Source of the DNA: Promethearchaeota archaeon | GTDB taxonomy: Archaea > Asgardarchaeota > Lokiarchaeia > Sigyniarchaeales > SOKP01 | Direction: 5' to 3' | NCBI GenBank assembly: GCA_016840165.1 | Contig: JAEOSU010000025.1 | Coordinates: 1 to 64,000 of the forward strand | DNA: 64,000 nucleotides | Shown here: positions 53,600-61,621 of the stretch, piece by piece | How the letters are laid out: every line of letters starts with the position of its first letter | Position numbering within the stretch: position 1 is the stretch's first letter | Program-made: the position numbers and the translations under genes | The notes under the pieces: generated by a model | Told to the model about the DNA's origin: nothing | Databases searched by the model: none | Seen by the model: only the letters and a program-made list of their open reading frames with translations

Positions 53600-55843
53600 T
53601 TAGATTTCCTTAAAAATGTCTTCGACAAGCAGATGATCCTCTTTAAAGTGGACTAAAGCACCACTCCAATCTTCTAATACAGATTGGTATTTTTCTTCGA
53701 ATCGTTCTACAAATGTTTTTAACTTTGCTCTAACTTCTGCGGTTTGATTTCCTTTAATAAATAATGCTCCGAAAATTCTTTTTCCGTATTCTAGAATTAT
53801 AGTGATATCTCCATGGTCTATAGATTTTAAGAGATCTTGGGATCTTGTAGCTTCTTTGATAAATGAGGTTATAGCTGAAACCATACCCGCTACTAAGCCA
53901 GGATCCTGAATTACTTCTTGAACGAAACTATAATCGAATACCCCTCGGCCATCATCATAAATAATATATAACCCTTGTTTTTCTACTCTATTAAAGATAT
54001 AACTAAATTCTGTTGCTAAGATATCAATCATATTGTTATTATACAAGTATTTAAGCGTAAAATAAAAGCGTTCTTTTTCTTTCTCATCCAAGGGAATTAG
54101 ATCCTTTAAAAATTTACTTTCTTCTAAAATGGTTAGAATTTGTTTAATTTCATCTCTTTCTTCTGTAATTATAGATGGATCTAAGTTTTGATTCCTTGCA
54201 ACCAGATATTGATCATTTTTAATTAAATATTCTTCGAATGTTAAGAATTCTTGAATAGAGGAGAATATGCTTTTACGTATATGTCTCTCATCCACTTCTA
54301 TGTTTTTTGCTTGAAAATCCTTTTTGTAGTAGTAAATAATTAGGCTCCAAATGATGATGTTGAATATATATTGGGTAGATACATATGGCAAGGCCAAAAT
54401 ATAAAGTGCACCCTCAAGATTAGCATTAAAACTAGCTGTTCGTAGAGTAAAGAAATTAAAACCAAAGATTGAAGTATAACTCGATTGCCCTGTAATCCAA
54501 TAGGTTTCTGGAGCAAAATTAATTAGTGGATTCATAAAGTTGAGGAGTAGTATTGAGAGGATGATTATTGTTGGGATAAAGGTAGCAAAGCCTAAAAATA
54601 GATTTTTTATGTATTTTAAGCAATATCTCAATGAAAACGCAGAAATAAATAAAGAGATTGCCGTTAGAGTTATGAAATTAAAAAATATCATTATATCAAA
54701 TCCAAGACTCTGAGTTAATGTAACTCCTGAAGGAGGGACAAAATTCGACGATTGAATAATTGAATCTGGATTCTGGAAAATTAGACTATATAAAGGATTG
54801 AATCCTACATAATTAATTGCAAACCAGAGAAAGAATACTAGACAACCAAATACAATTCCATAGTAAAATTTTGCTGTAGGAATAGATTTCTTTTTGAAAG
54901 CTCGATTTTTCCACCAATCAATTATTTTTATGAAAATTAATAATGAAATTGGCTCGAAAATCTTTAGAAAAAGTACGAAGATGATTGAAGCCATTATAAA
55001 ATATGCAAAGAAGTAAATAAATAGGGGGAGAGATGATGTCCCCTCTATAATATCTTCTGCAACAAATAATACCACGGATAACAAGGAGATAGGGATTCCA
55101 ACAGTATACAAGCTTTTATAAGCTTGACTTCGTATGCTTTCTCCGAATGGTCTTCCTTTCAATGCGATTTGTGAACTAAATAACAATTCTAAGCTGAAAA
55201 TAAAGATAGCAAGATAGACAAATAAAATTTCTATGAACCATCCTAAAGCAGTTTCTCCGGTAGTAATAGATACTGATTCTAAACCTGAAATCTTAAGAAC
55301 TACTTGTAATAAATAAAGAGAAATTGGAAAAAGTACAATCAAGAGCTTTAATATTTCTTTTTCTCTTGACCAATCTCCTTTTGTCAATGCATCACGTACT
55401 TTCTGATATGGTCCATTAGTCATTTCATATGTCAAACTTGATAAAATAGATTCTTTTGAATCTTTCTCTTTTCTTAATCGACGCCATACAAATAATAATG
55501 AGATTAACGGAGCAACGAAAAAGATAAACGGCAAGGTCACTAAAGGATAGGAAGCAAAAAGAGCAATTAGTGAACCTATATGAGCAATTATGTACGCGAT
55601 TCCTAAACCTAAATTTCCTTGTTCGCTTGGTTGTACTTGTAACTCTAATGGAGTTGAATTTAGTTGGAATATGATTGGTAATACCCAATAGATCAAATAA
55701 AAAACCATAATTCCAAGCATAATTCGTAAGTATAATTTACCTATTAGTTTTTTTCTCAAGAAAAAATAAGGAATTGCTAATAGGATTACAGGAATGATAT
55801 TCAGTAATATTGTTGAGATTATTTCAAATGTGCTCATGCTCAT
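53600..55843 (-). CDS. Large polytopic membrane protein with C-terminal longin/roadblock-like domain
   Basis: The product is 747 residues. About thirteen hydrophobic helices occupy residues 1-510. A helical segment (KSIFSSIQEFLTFEEYL and KQILTILEESKFL) follows. The last 130 residues have the strand-helix pattern of a longin or roadblock domain: GLYIIYDDGRGVFDYSF, then DPGLVAGMVSAITSFIKEA, SIDHGDITIILEYG, RIFGALFIKGN, and a terminal helix. Such C-terminal domains are common in Asgard membrane proteins and may bind small GTPases. The membrane part is not a recognised transporter. It is divergent from the deacetylase gene. Confidence 0.72.
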   Translation of the reverse strand: MSMSTFEIISTILLNIIPVILLAIPYFFLRKKLIGKLYLRIMLGIMVFYLIYWVLPIIFQLNSTPLELQVQPSEQGNLGLGIAYIIAHIGSLIALFASYPLVTLPFIFFVAPLISLLFVWRRLRKEKDSKESILSSLTYEMTNGPYQKVRDALTKGDWSREKEILKLLIVLFPISLYLLQVVLKISGLESVSITTGETALGWFIEILFVYLAIFIFSLELLFSSQIALKGRPFGESIRSQAYKSLYTVGIPISLLSVVLFVAEDIIEGTSSLPLFIYFFAYFIMASIIFVLFLKIFEPISLLIFIKIIDWWKNRAFKKKSIPTAKFYYGIVFGCLVFFLWFAINYVGFNPLYSLIFQNPDSIIQSSNFVPPSGVTLTQSLGFDIMIFFNFITLTAISLFISAFSLRYCLKYIKNLFLGFATFIPTIIILSILLLNFMNPLINFAPETYWITGQSSYTSIFGFNFFTLRTASFNANLEGALYILALPYVSTQYIFNIIIWSLIIYYYKKDFQAKNIEVDERHIRKSIFSSIQEFLTFEEYLIKNDQYLVARNQNLDPSIITEERDEIKQILTILEESKFLKDLIPLDEKEKERFYFTLKYLYNNNMIDILATEFSYIFNRVEKQGLYIIYDDGRGVFDYSFVQEVIQDPGLVAGMVSAITSFIKEATRSQDLLKSIDHGDITIILEYGKRIFGALFIKGNQTAEVRAKLKTFVERFEEKYQSVLEDWSGALVHFKEDHLLVEDIFKEI

Positions 55844-55944
55844 GTCTCTATTTTTTATTGTTTAAATTCTATAAATGTTTAATTAAAGTATACTAATATA
55901 AATATAAGAGTTTAGTGATCTATAGCACATCATATTTTAGTATT

Positions 55945-57033
55945 ATGACAGATAATAAAATTGGTATAATATTTCACGAGGATTTTGCTTTAAAGCACAT
56001 ACCTCCTTATCCAAAACCGACATTTATTGCATTTGAACATCCCAACAGAGTGAAAGTAATGATTGAAGCACTAAATAGAGATCTAATTTTTGATAATAAG
56101 CGTATCCTCAAAATTGTACCTCCTACGATTGAAGATGATATTATTGGGTTAGCACATTCAAAATTTCATATTGATATGATTAGGAAAATATCTAAAGGAG
56201 GTGGGGGAATAATCGATGATGAAGTCTTTGTAACTCAGGACACATTTGAACTTGCGAAAAAAGCGGTTAGCGGTGCTATTACCGCAGTTGAACAAGTGAT
56301 AAAAAAGGAGATAGGCCAATCAATTGCCCTTATTCGCCCTCCAGGCCACCATGCATATAGAGATAAAGCATCAGGACTTTGTATATTTAATAATATTGCG
56401 CTTTCGGTATTATATTTACGAGAAAAGCTAAATTTTTCCGGTAAAATTGCAATTATCGATATAGACAATCATTTTGGAGATGGTTTAGCTCATTATTTTT
56501 ACGAGGATCCCTCAGTTTTGTATATTTCAATTCATGAATATGATTTTTCTCAAATGGACTTAGGTTTTATCGATGAATTAGGCGCAGGTGATGGACTAGG
56601 AACAAATATCAATATTCCTGTACCAGAAGGGCTGAGTTCAAATGAATTTTTAGAGTTAATCAGTTTTATCGAACCATTCCTAAGAGAGTTCGCTCCAAGT
56701 ATATTAATTGTTGCTACTGGATTTGATACATATTTTGCTGATCCAATTGGAAATGGTCAACTCACCAGTGAAACCTTTTATCATTTTTCTAGGAAATTAA
56801 TGCAAATCGCAAAGGAATTATGTGAAGAGAGAATTGCGTTCATTCTCGAAGGAGGATATAGTATTATTGGTTTACAATACTGTTTATTAGCCTTAATTAA
56901 GGGTCTATTAAATGAAAGTTATTCTGCTCCTATTTTTGAACCTAAACGAGTTGAATATTCCAACCATCAAAATTTGGATAAAATAAAAAAATCAATAGTT
57001 AAAATAATCAAGCCATATTGGAATTGCTATTAA
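55945..57033 (+). CDS. Histone deacetylase/acetoin-utilisation family amidohydrolase
   Basis: From the ATG at 55945 the product is 362 residues; an in-frame GTG at 55915 would add ten. Family sites: RPPGHHAYRD (two active-site His), IIDIDNHFGDG (zinc-binding Asp and His; the usual HHGNG has become HFGDG), ATGFDTYFADP (second zinc Asp) and EGGY (catalytic Tyr). So the deacetylase centre is intact despite the changed loop. In archaea likely substrates are polyamines, acetylated proteins or small amides. It overlaps the convergent membrane protein by 26 bases. Confidence 0.88.
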   Translation: MTDNKIGIIFHEDFALKHIPPYPKPTFIAFEHPNRVKVMIEALNRDLIFDNKRILKIVPPTIEDDIIGLAHSKFHIDMIRKISKGGGGIIDDEVFVTQDTFELAKKAVSGAITAVEQVIKKEIGQSIALIRPPGHHAYRDKASGLCIFNNIALSVLYLREKLNFSGKIAIIDIDNHFGDGLAHYFYEDPSVLYISIHEYDFSQMDLGFIDELGAGDGLGTNINIPVPEGLSSNEFLELISFIEPFLREFAPSILIVATGFDTYFADPIGNGQLTSETFYHFSRKLMQIAKELCEERIAFILEGGYSIIGLQYCLLALIKGLLNESYSAPIFEPKRVEYSNHQNLDKIKKSIVKIIKPYWNCY

Positions 57034-57397
57034 TCCTTCTTTTGGATTTATGAGTACGGTATATAAAGTACACTGATAAGAATAAAAATATGAGACTAAT
57101 TATATTTAAAGCCCAGAATAATATATTTATATTCATCAAAATGAATGCTATCGTGATTAAGGGCGTTCCAAGCACCTGTAAAGTATAGGAAAAATAGGGA
57201 TAATTAATAGAACAAAAGATGGTATAGTACACTAACTTAAATATCGATGAAAGTATTAGGAATAGCCCATATTTATATTGATTTTTCTTATAAATGAATA
57301 TAGCAAAAACTAGTATGGCAATAAAAAGACCGATTTCAACGATTGTGGGTATATAATTTATAATTAAGACGAAAATATCTTCTAATTGAAACATCAT
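57008..57397 (-). CDS. Four-helix membrane protein, function unknown
   Basis: The product is 129 residues from an ATG at 57397; a TTG at 57406 is also in frame. Four hydrophobic helices are visible, and the C-terminus is basic (YRTHKSKRRINSNSNMA). No family is recognised. Its 3' end overlaps the deacetylase gene, which is unusual but the frame is otherwise well formed. A shadow frame cannot be fully excluded. Confidence 0.5.
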   Translation of the reverse strand: MMFQLEDIFVLIINYIPTIVEIGLFIAILVFAIFIYKKNQYKYGLFLILSSIFKLVYYTIFCSINYPYFSYTLQVLGTPLITIAFILMNINILFWALNIISLIFLFLSVYFIYRTHKSKRRINSNSNMA

Positions 57398-57508
57398 TAG
57401 AAACAATCCTCTATTAACTTAAGAATTTTAAGTTATTATAGATAAAATATCTTCAATTGTATAAATTTATAATCCAATTCTCGAAAAATAAAAGTAAAGC
57501 GAAAAAAG

Positions 57509-57913
57509 TTAGATTAAATCTTGCAATTTCAGAGCATAGTTTTGAACAGCAAATAGAGCATCCCGCGGAGTAATTTGGGGATTAATATAACACATTAATG
57601 CTCCCGTTCCACCTATGGGGATTGGAGCAATTATAATATGTCCCTTACCTGTAATATTGGTTCCTATCTTCCTCTCTTCTGTATTTTCAACGATCATGTA
57701 CTTAATACCTTGAATTGATAAGCTGGTCATACCTTTTTGACCTAATCCTAATTTAGTGTTTAAAAGTGTGTTAATCGTCTCGAGATCTCCTGATATGTCC
57801 CAATTTTCAGTCTGTGTTATTATTGACCCAGATTTGCTTATTATTGCAATCCCAAAAACATTTGGTTCTTCATTCAACAATTCATTTATGATAGTTTCGA
57901 TATTCGATGACAT
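57509..57913 (-). CDS. Profilin-like actin-regulatory protein
   Basis: The product is 134 residues. It has a leading helix, IETIINELLNE, then VFGIAIISKSGSIITQTENWDIS (two strands and the conserved Trp), a central helix, LSIQGIKYMIVENTEERKIGTNITGKG, HIIIAPIP, ALMCYINP and a closing helix RDALFAVQNYALKLQ. The strand order, the G.KY..v.nT.ER..gTN stretch and the terminal helix match Asgard profilins better than roadblock domains. Asgard profilins are known to bind eukaryotic actin. It is monocistronic. A roadblock/LC7 domain protein is the main alternative. Confidence 0.7.
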   Translation of the reverse strand: MSSNIETIINELLNEEPNVFGIAIISKSGSIITQTENWDISGDLETINTLLNTKLGLGQKGMTSLSIQGIKYMIVENTEERKIGTNITGKGHIIIAPIPIGGTGALMCYINPQITPRDALFAVQNYALKLQDLI

Positions 57914-57990
57914 TTTTTGCCAAAATTTTTATTATGAATTTATTATATAACTAATACTAACAATTTATATAAAAAATTATTTTAAAAACA

Positions 57991-58545
57991 GTGAATTATA
58001 TGGCGTTTAGATTATGGAGAAAGGCAGTTTTAATGACACTTAGAGAACGAAAAACATTTATAGTGTTCACTCTAATTTATACTTCTTTAATATTTTTAAC
58101 AAGCCTTTTTATTGAATTAGTAATCACTGGAGCTATTGGTCCTATTGCAAACTATTTCTTACTAATCTTTTTTGGCGTGAGTCTCTTTCTTTCGCTCTTA
58201 TATTCATGGATTATAGTATCCCGAAATAGGCGAACGTGGGCAACGTTAAAATGTATTGGCTACACTAATAAAGATATAAATTCTCTCGTAACCGGAAAAA
58301 TCTTTTTTACTACTGTAGTGGGTTTTATTATTGTTATCGAGATTTTATTCCATTACACAGCAAGTATTGGATATCTTCAATCTGCAGCCATAAATTTAGG
58401 ATTGCCATTAGTGTTAATTGGTTTGGGTCCAGTGATCATCACTTTTGTTATATTTATAGTTGTCCAATTAATAGCAATAATAGTGGCTAATAGACGAATT
58501 TACAAAGTAAGACCAATTATAGCTTTAAAAAAGGTGGGGGAATAG
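57991..58545 (+). CDS. Minimal FtsX/MacB-type ABC permease
   Basis: The product is 184 residues from a GTG (ATG at 58000 is an alternative). It has four hydrophobic helices. The middle cytosolic loop reads RNRRTWATLKCIGYTNKDI, the 'r..t.a.Lk.lG.t...i' coupling motif of FtsX-domain permeases, and the end has IYKVRPIIALKK, another family hallmark. No large extracellular domain is present, so it is much shorter than MacB or LolC. It pairs with the ATPase gene 14 bases downstream. Confidence 0.83.
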   Translation: MNYMAFRLWRKAVLMTLRERKTFIVFTLIYTSLIFLTSLFIELVITGAIGPIANYFLLIFFGVSLFLSLLYSWIIVSRNRRTWATLKCIGYTNKDINSLVTGKIFFTTVVGFIIVIEILFHYTASIGYLQSAAINLGLPLVLIGLGPVIITFVIFIVVQLIAIIVANRRIYKVRPIIALKKVGE

Positions 58546-58559
58546 GGAGGAGATAAAAT

Positions 58560-59252
58560 ATGCCAGTAGATAAAGATACTATGATAGAAGCCGTAGATGT
58601 AAATAAGGAATATAGAAGAGCAGGTGCTATTATTAGAGCATTGGCAAACGTAAATGTTTCGATTAAGTCTGGAGAGTTTGTTATTGTTCAAGGTCCAACC
58701 GGTTGTGGAAAGAGTACACTACTTAATGTGTTATCAGGATTAGATTTACCCGATTCTGGTAGAATTATTTTTGATGGTGAAAATATTGCCCGTGCCACAG
58801 AAGATAGATTGAGTCGAATTCGCAGACAAAAAATAGGATTTGTATTTCAAGATTTTAATCTTGTACCAACTTTAACATGTATAGAAAATGTCGAAGCTCT
58901 ACTTTGGCCAACCGTATTAAGAGAAAAGGAGATTGAGAATAGAGCGATTGCCGCATTAAGAGACGTTAACTTACTCGAAAGAAAAGATCATTATCCCGTT
59001 CAAATGTCTGGTGGAGAGAAGCAGAGATGTGGACTCGCTAGAGCTATAATACATCGTCCAAGAGTAATACTAGCGGATGAACCAACAGGAAACCTCGATC
59101 CTGCCAGTGAGAAAGATGTAATGGATCTATTAAAACAAATTAATAAGGATATGGAAACCACAGTCATTGTAGTCACCCATCGTGCCTCTCTGGCTTCGTA
59201 TGCAGATAAAGTTGTGCGTATGGAGAAGGGCGCTATCGTAAATATAAAATAA
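58560..59252 (+). CDS. ABC transporter ATPase, LolD/MacB type
   Basis: The product is 230 residues. Walker A GPTGCGKST, Q-loop FVFQDFNLVP, signature MSGGEKQR and Walker B VILADEPTGNLD are all intact, and the H-loop is VVTHRA. It is preceded by GGGAGGAGA, a strong ribosome-binding site. The Q.FNLVPTLT.iEN and NLD features match LolD/MacB/FtsE ATPases that drive mechanotransmission rather than import. It works with the short permease upstream; the pair may extract lipids or proteins from the membrane. Confidence 0.94.
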   Translation: MPVDKDTMIEAVDVNKEYRRAGAIIRALANVNVSIKSGEFVIVQGPTGCGKSTLLNVLSGLDLPDSGRIIFDGENIARATEDRLSRIRRQKIGFVFQDFNLVPTLTCIENVEALLWPTVLREKEIENRAIAALRDVNLLERKDHYPVQMSGGEKQRCGLARAIIHRPRVILADEPTGNLDPASEKDVMDLLKQINKDMETTVIVVTHRASLASYADKVVRMEKGAIVNIK

Positions 59253-59463
59253 TGATATGATTTTTTTCCATCAATATTTTTTTACCTATTTTTAACATTT
59301 ATGTGTTTTAAGCTTAAGAATAATCCTTTTCATAAGTTATTTTAAAAACAAAATTATAAATAGTAAAATCATGTATGATTTAGTAATAAACTATGATGAT
59401 TTTATTGTTTACCACAAAATAATAAGATCAATAGAAAAAGTTTAATTTTTTAGGTGATTAACC
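59253..59463. other. Intergenic region with promoter-like elements
   Basis: This 211-base gap has a T-rich terminator region in its first 50 bases and TATA-like AATTATAAATAG at about 59350-59362. It ends in AGGTGAT (59452-59458), which serves the following gene. Confidence 0.45.
59452..59458 (+). promoter_or_regulatory. Consensus Shine-Dalgarno site deciding an ATA start
   Basis: AGGTGAT is the full complement of the archaeal 16S 3' end. It lies five bases before an in-frame ATA at 59464. The next ATG (59503) has no such site at a suitable distance. Confidence 0.55.
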
Positions 59464-60234
59464 ATAGGAATTGGTCGAGTAATATGTTCAGGCTGTCTGG
59501 GAATGCTTTGTTTGATACCAATGGCTTGGATTTCTTTCTCTTTCCTTAGTTTATCTTCTGGTGTTACAGGAGGATTGATTGAGGATTTAGAAATAGCATT
59601 AGCGGATTTAGGATCTTTTATTCCCGGAATAGGGACGTTTCTTGCTATTATTGGGGGTGCGTTCATTGGATTAATACTTATTTTCATTTTCCCGATTCAT
59701 TGGTGCTTATTTTATAGACCTGATGACGTGCTCTTAATCGTTGCTGTTATAGTACCTTGGATTTTATGTTGCAGCATTACAAGTGCATTATTTGCTCACT
59801 CTCCTCGGGGAGGTATTCATACTAGCTTGGCAATAGGAATAGGATATATGATCCCTGCCTTATTAATCTATTTTATAATCCCTGCATTTTTAAATAGTAT
59901 CATTCCTGGAGGCGGTGCTCTCGCAACCGGCATATTAGATGGATTAGCTGAAGGTCTGACAGACCTCCCTTATGCTTTAGCCGTATTCACCGCAATTTTA
60001 GAGGGGTGTTTGGTGGGTGCTGTTTTTGGCGGCTTTATTGGAAGCCTAAAGTATAAACCCGAGGGCGGAGTTACTAAAGTGAAAAAGAAAAAGGTGAAAA
60101 CTACCTCTATAGATGATGGAGAGCCTAAATTAGACACTGATGTTGATACGGATTTTTGTACAAATTGTGGAGCAAAATTACCTCCTGGAGATGATTTCTG
60201 TACAAATTGCGGACAAAAAATAAGTAAATTATAG
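59464..60234 (+). CDS. Polytopic membrane protein with double zinc-ribbon tail, probable ATA start
   Basis: From the proposed start the product is 256 residues. Four to six hydrophobic helices occupy residues 8-200 (MLCLIPMAWISFSFL, then LAIIGGAFIGLILIFIF, LIVAVIVPWILCCSIT and others). The C-terminus has DFCTNCGAKLPPGDDFCTNCGQKI, a duplicated zinc-ribbon half. The ATG at 59503 would give 243 residues but lacks a ribosome-binding site, while ATA at 59464 follows a perfect AGGTGAT. The extra residues (GIGRVICSGCLG) lead smoothly into the first helix. The function is unknown. Confidence 0.7.
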   Translation: MGIGRVICSGCLGMLCLIPMAWISFSFLSLSSGVTGGLIEDLEIALADLGSFIPGIGTFLAIIGGAFIGLILIFIFPIHWCLFYRPDDVLLIVAVIVPWILCCSITSALFAHSPRGGIHTSLAIGIGYMIPALLIYFIIPAFLNSIIPGGGALATGILDGLAEGLTDLPYALAVFTAILEGCLVGAVFGGFIGSLKYKPEGGVTKVKKKKVKTTSIDDGEPKLDTDVDTDFCTNCGAKLPPGDDFCTNCGQKISKL

Positions 60235-60280
60235 TAGTTATTCTTTCATTTTTTTTAAGTATTTTTATATTTTTTTTATA

Positions 60281-60300
60281 ATCTCCTAAAAAAGAGATTT
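60281..60300 (+). terminator. Hairpin and T-run between two membrane-protein genes
   Basis: AATCTC and GAGATT form a six-base stem around an A-rich loop, preceded by several T-runs. It may end the preceding transcript. Confidence 0.35.
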
Positions 60301-60358
60301 TAAAATAGTTTAACACTATATAGATCATAATTAGAAATAAGTAAGAGAATCAAGAAAA

Positions 60359-61366
60359 ATGGCACGGGAAGTCAAAGGAATCATAATTACCCGCTTAATA
60401 GTATTAATCGCAATCATCTTAGTACCTTTAAGTATTTTTTTGATATATTCGTTAGTTGATTTTAGATTATGGTACTCCAACGATCCAATTCTTAATTTTT
60501 GGATTATCAAAATAATATCACCTATTGTTTATGGAGCTTCTTGGCTTTTTTTTCTCATTTTATTCGCAAATCGATTTTCAAATACTATGGAGTCCTTTGA
60601 TGATAAGATTAGTGTAGTACCTTCGCGATTAAAATTCTTTTATGGGATCAATGCCCTCTATATTCTTTTTATATTTATTTTTCCAATTATCACCCCATTT
60701 ATCTCAGTTTTAAGTTTTGCGTCTTTTGCATGGAGATTAACTACATTTAAAAAAGAGAGTTGGGAAGATGATTCAAAGGTGTCTTTATTCACTAAAATTT
60801 TTATTGTCATTGCCGCGTTAGTACCAATTTTTTGTACAATAAGTATACTCCCCGAATTTTTCGATTTACCCATCTTTTTATGGGCGGAGGTGTGGTTTCC
60901 GAATGTGGATTTACTTTTTACAATATCATATTCGCTCTTTACCGCATTATCAATTGGTTCACTCATTATTTTGTTTTCGAATGATTATATAAGTGAATAT
61001 GAACAACTCTTTACTGACCCTTCGCAAAAAAAGAAGTTTTGGAATGTAAAAATCCTTGAAGTCTTTCTCTTTGGATTTTTTATGTTTTTAGATCTATATG
61101 ATTATGATATTATACAATTATTTTATTGGGCGGGGTTTGGGATTATTATTTTTACTTCTATAGTTAATTATATTCGGGGAAAATCGAAGTATGGGAGTTT
61201 TAAAAGTCATTTTTTCGGATATTTCATTGCCGCCGTTTTTATTGGTTCCAATGTAGTTTTTTCAAGTGAGGAAATTTCCGTGTTCCTTAGAGTATGGAGC
61301 CTTGTAATATCTGCAGTATTGTATATCATCGTATTATTTTATACTTTCGCCACTATAGAAGAATAA
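60359..61366 (+). CDS. Polytopic membrane protein, function unknown
   Basis: The product is 335 residues with about nine hydrophobic helices spread along the sequence and short charged loops (TFKKESWEDDSK and FTDPSQKKKFWN are the largest). No conserved transporter or enzyme motif is visible. Several loops are rich in Trp, Asp and Phe. It follows a hairpin terminator and precedes a 243-base gap, so it is likely monocistronic. Confidence 0.68.
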   Translation: MAREVKGIIITRLIVLIAIILVPLSIFLIYSLVDFRLWYSNDPILNFWIIKIISPIVYGASWLFFLILFANRFSNTMESFDDKISVVPSRLKFFYGINALYILFIFIFPIITPFISVLSFASFAWRLTTFKKESWEDDSKVSLFTKIFIVIAALVPIFCTISILPEFFDLPIFLWAEVWFPNVDLLFTISYSLFTALSIGSLIILFSNDYISEYEQLFTDPSQKKKFWNVKILEVFLFGFFMFLDLYDYDIIQLFYWAGFGIIIFTSIVNYIRGKSKYGSFKSHFFGYFIAAVFIGSNVVFSSEEISVFLRVWSLVISAVLYIIVLFYTFATIEE

Positions 61367-61621
61367 TTAAGAAAATATCATTATTAAGATAAATAGCTTA
61401 TAGTAAAAAGATTTTTTAGCGTTAATATATAGTACTTTTTTATATTATCTCCATTATTCGAGCTCATTTTGTGATATGACAGAACTAATAAGAGATTTTG
61501 AACAATTGGCTCTTAATTAAAGATTTTCTAGTGAATTAGAATATAAATCATTAAAAACCTTGATTTTATCTATTAGTGTAAGATCAAAATTTATTTAAAA
61601 AGTTTTGACGTGATTTTCATT
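61367..61621. other. Leader region of the surface-protein gene
   Basis: No gene is seen. TATA-like GAATATAAAT at 61539-61548 shares its context with a segment near the window end (63928-63937). Confidence 0.4.

Noticed and set aside
57509..57913. Roadblock/LC7 domain protein
   Set aside because: The size is suitable, but the conserved Trp after strand two, the ER..GTN..G.G stretch and the strand order fit profilin better. It remains the main alternative.
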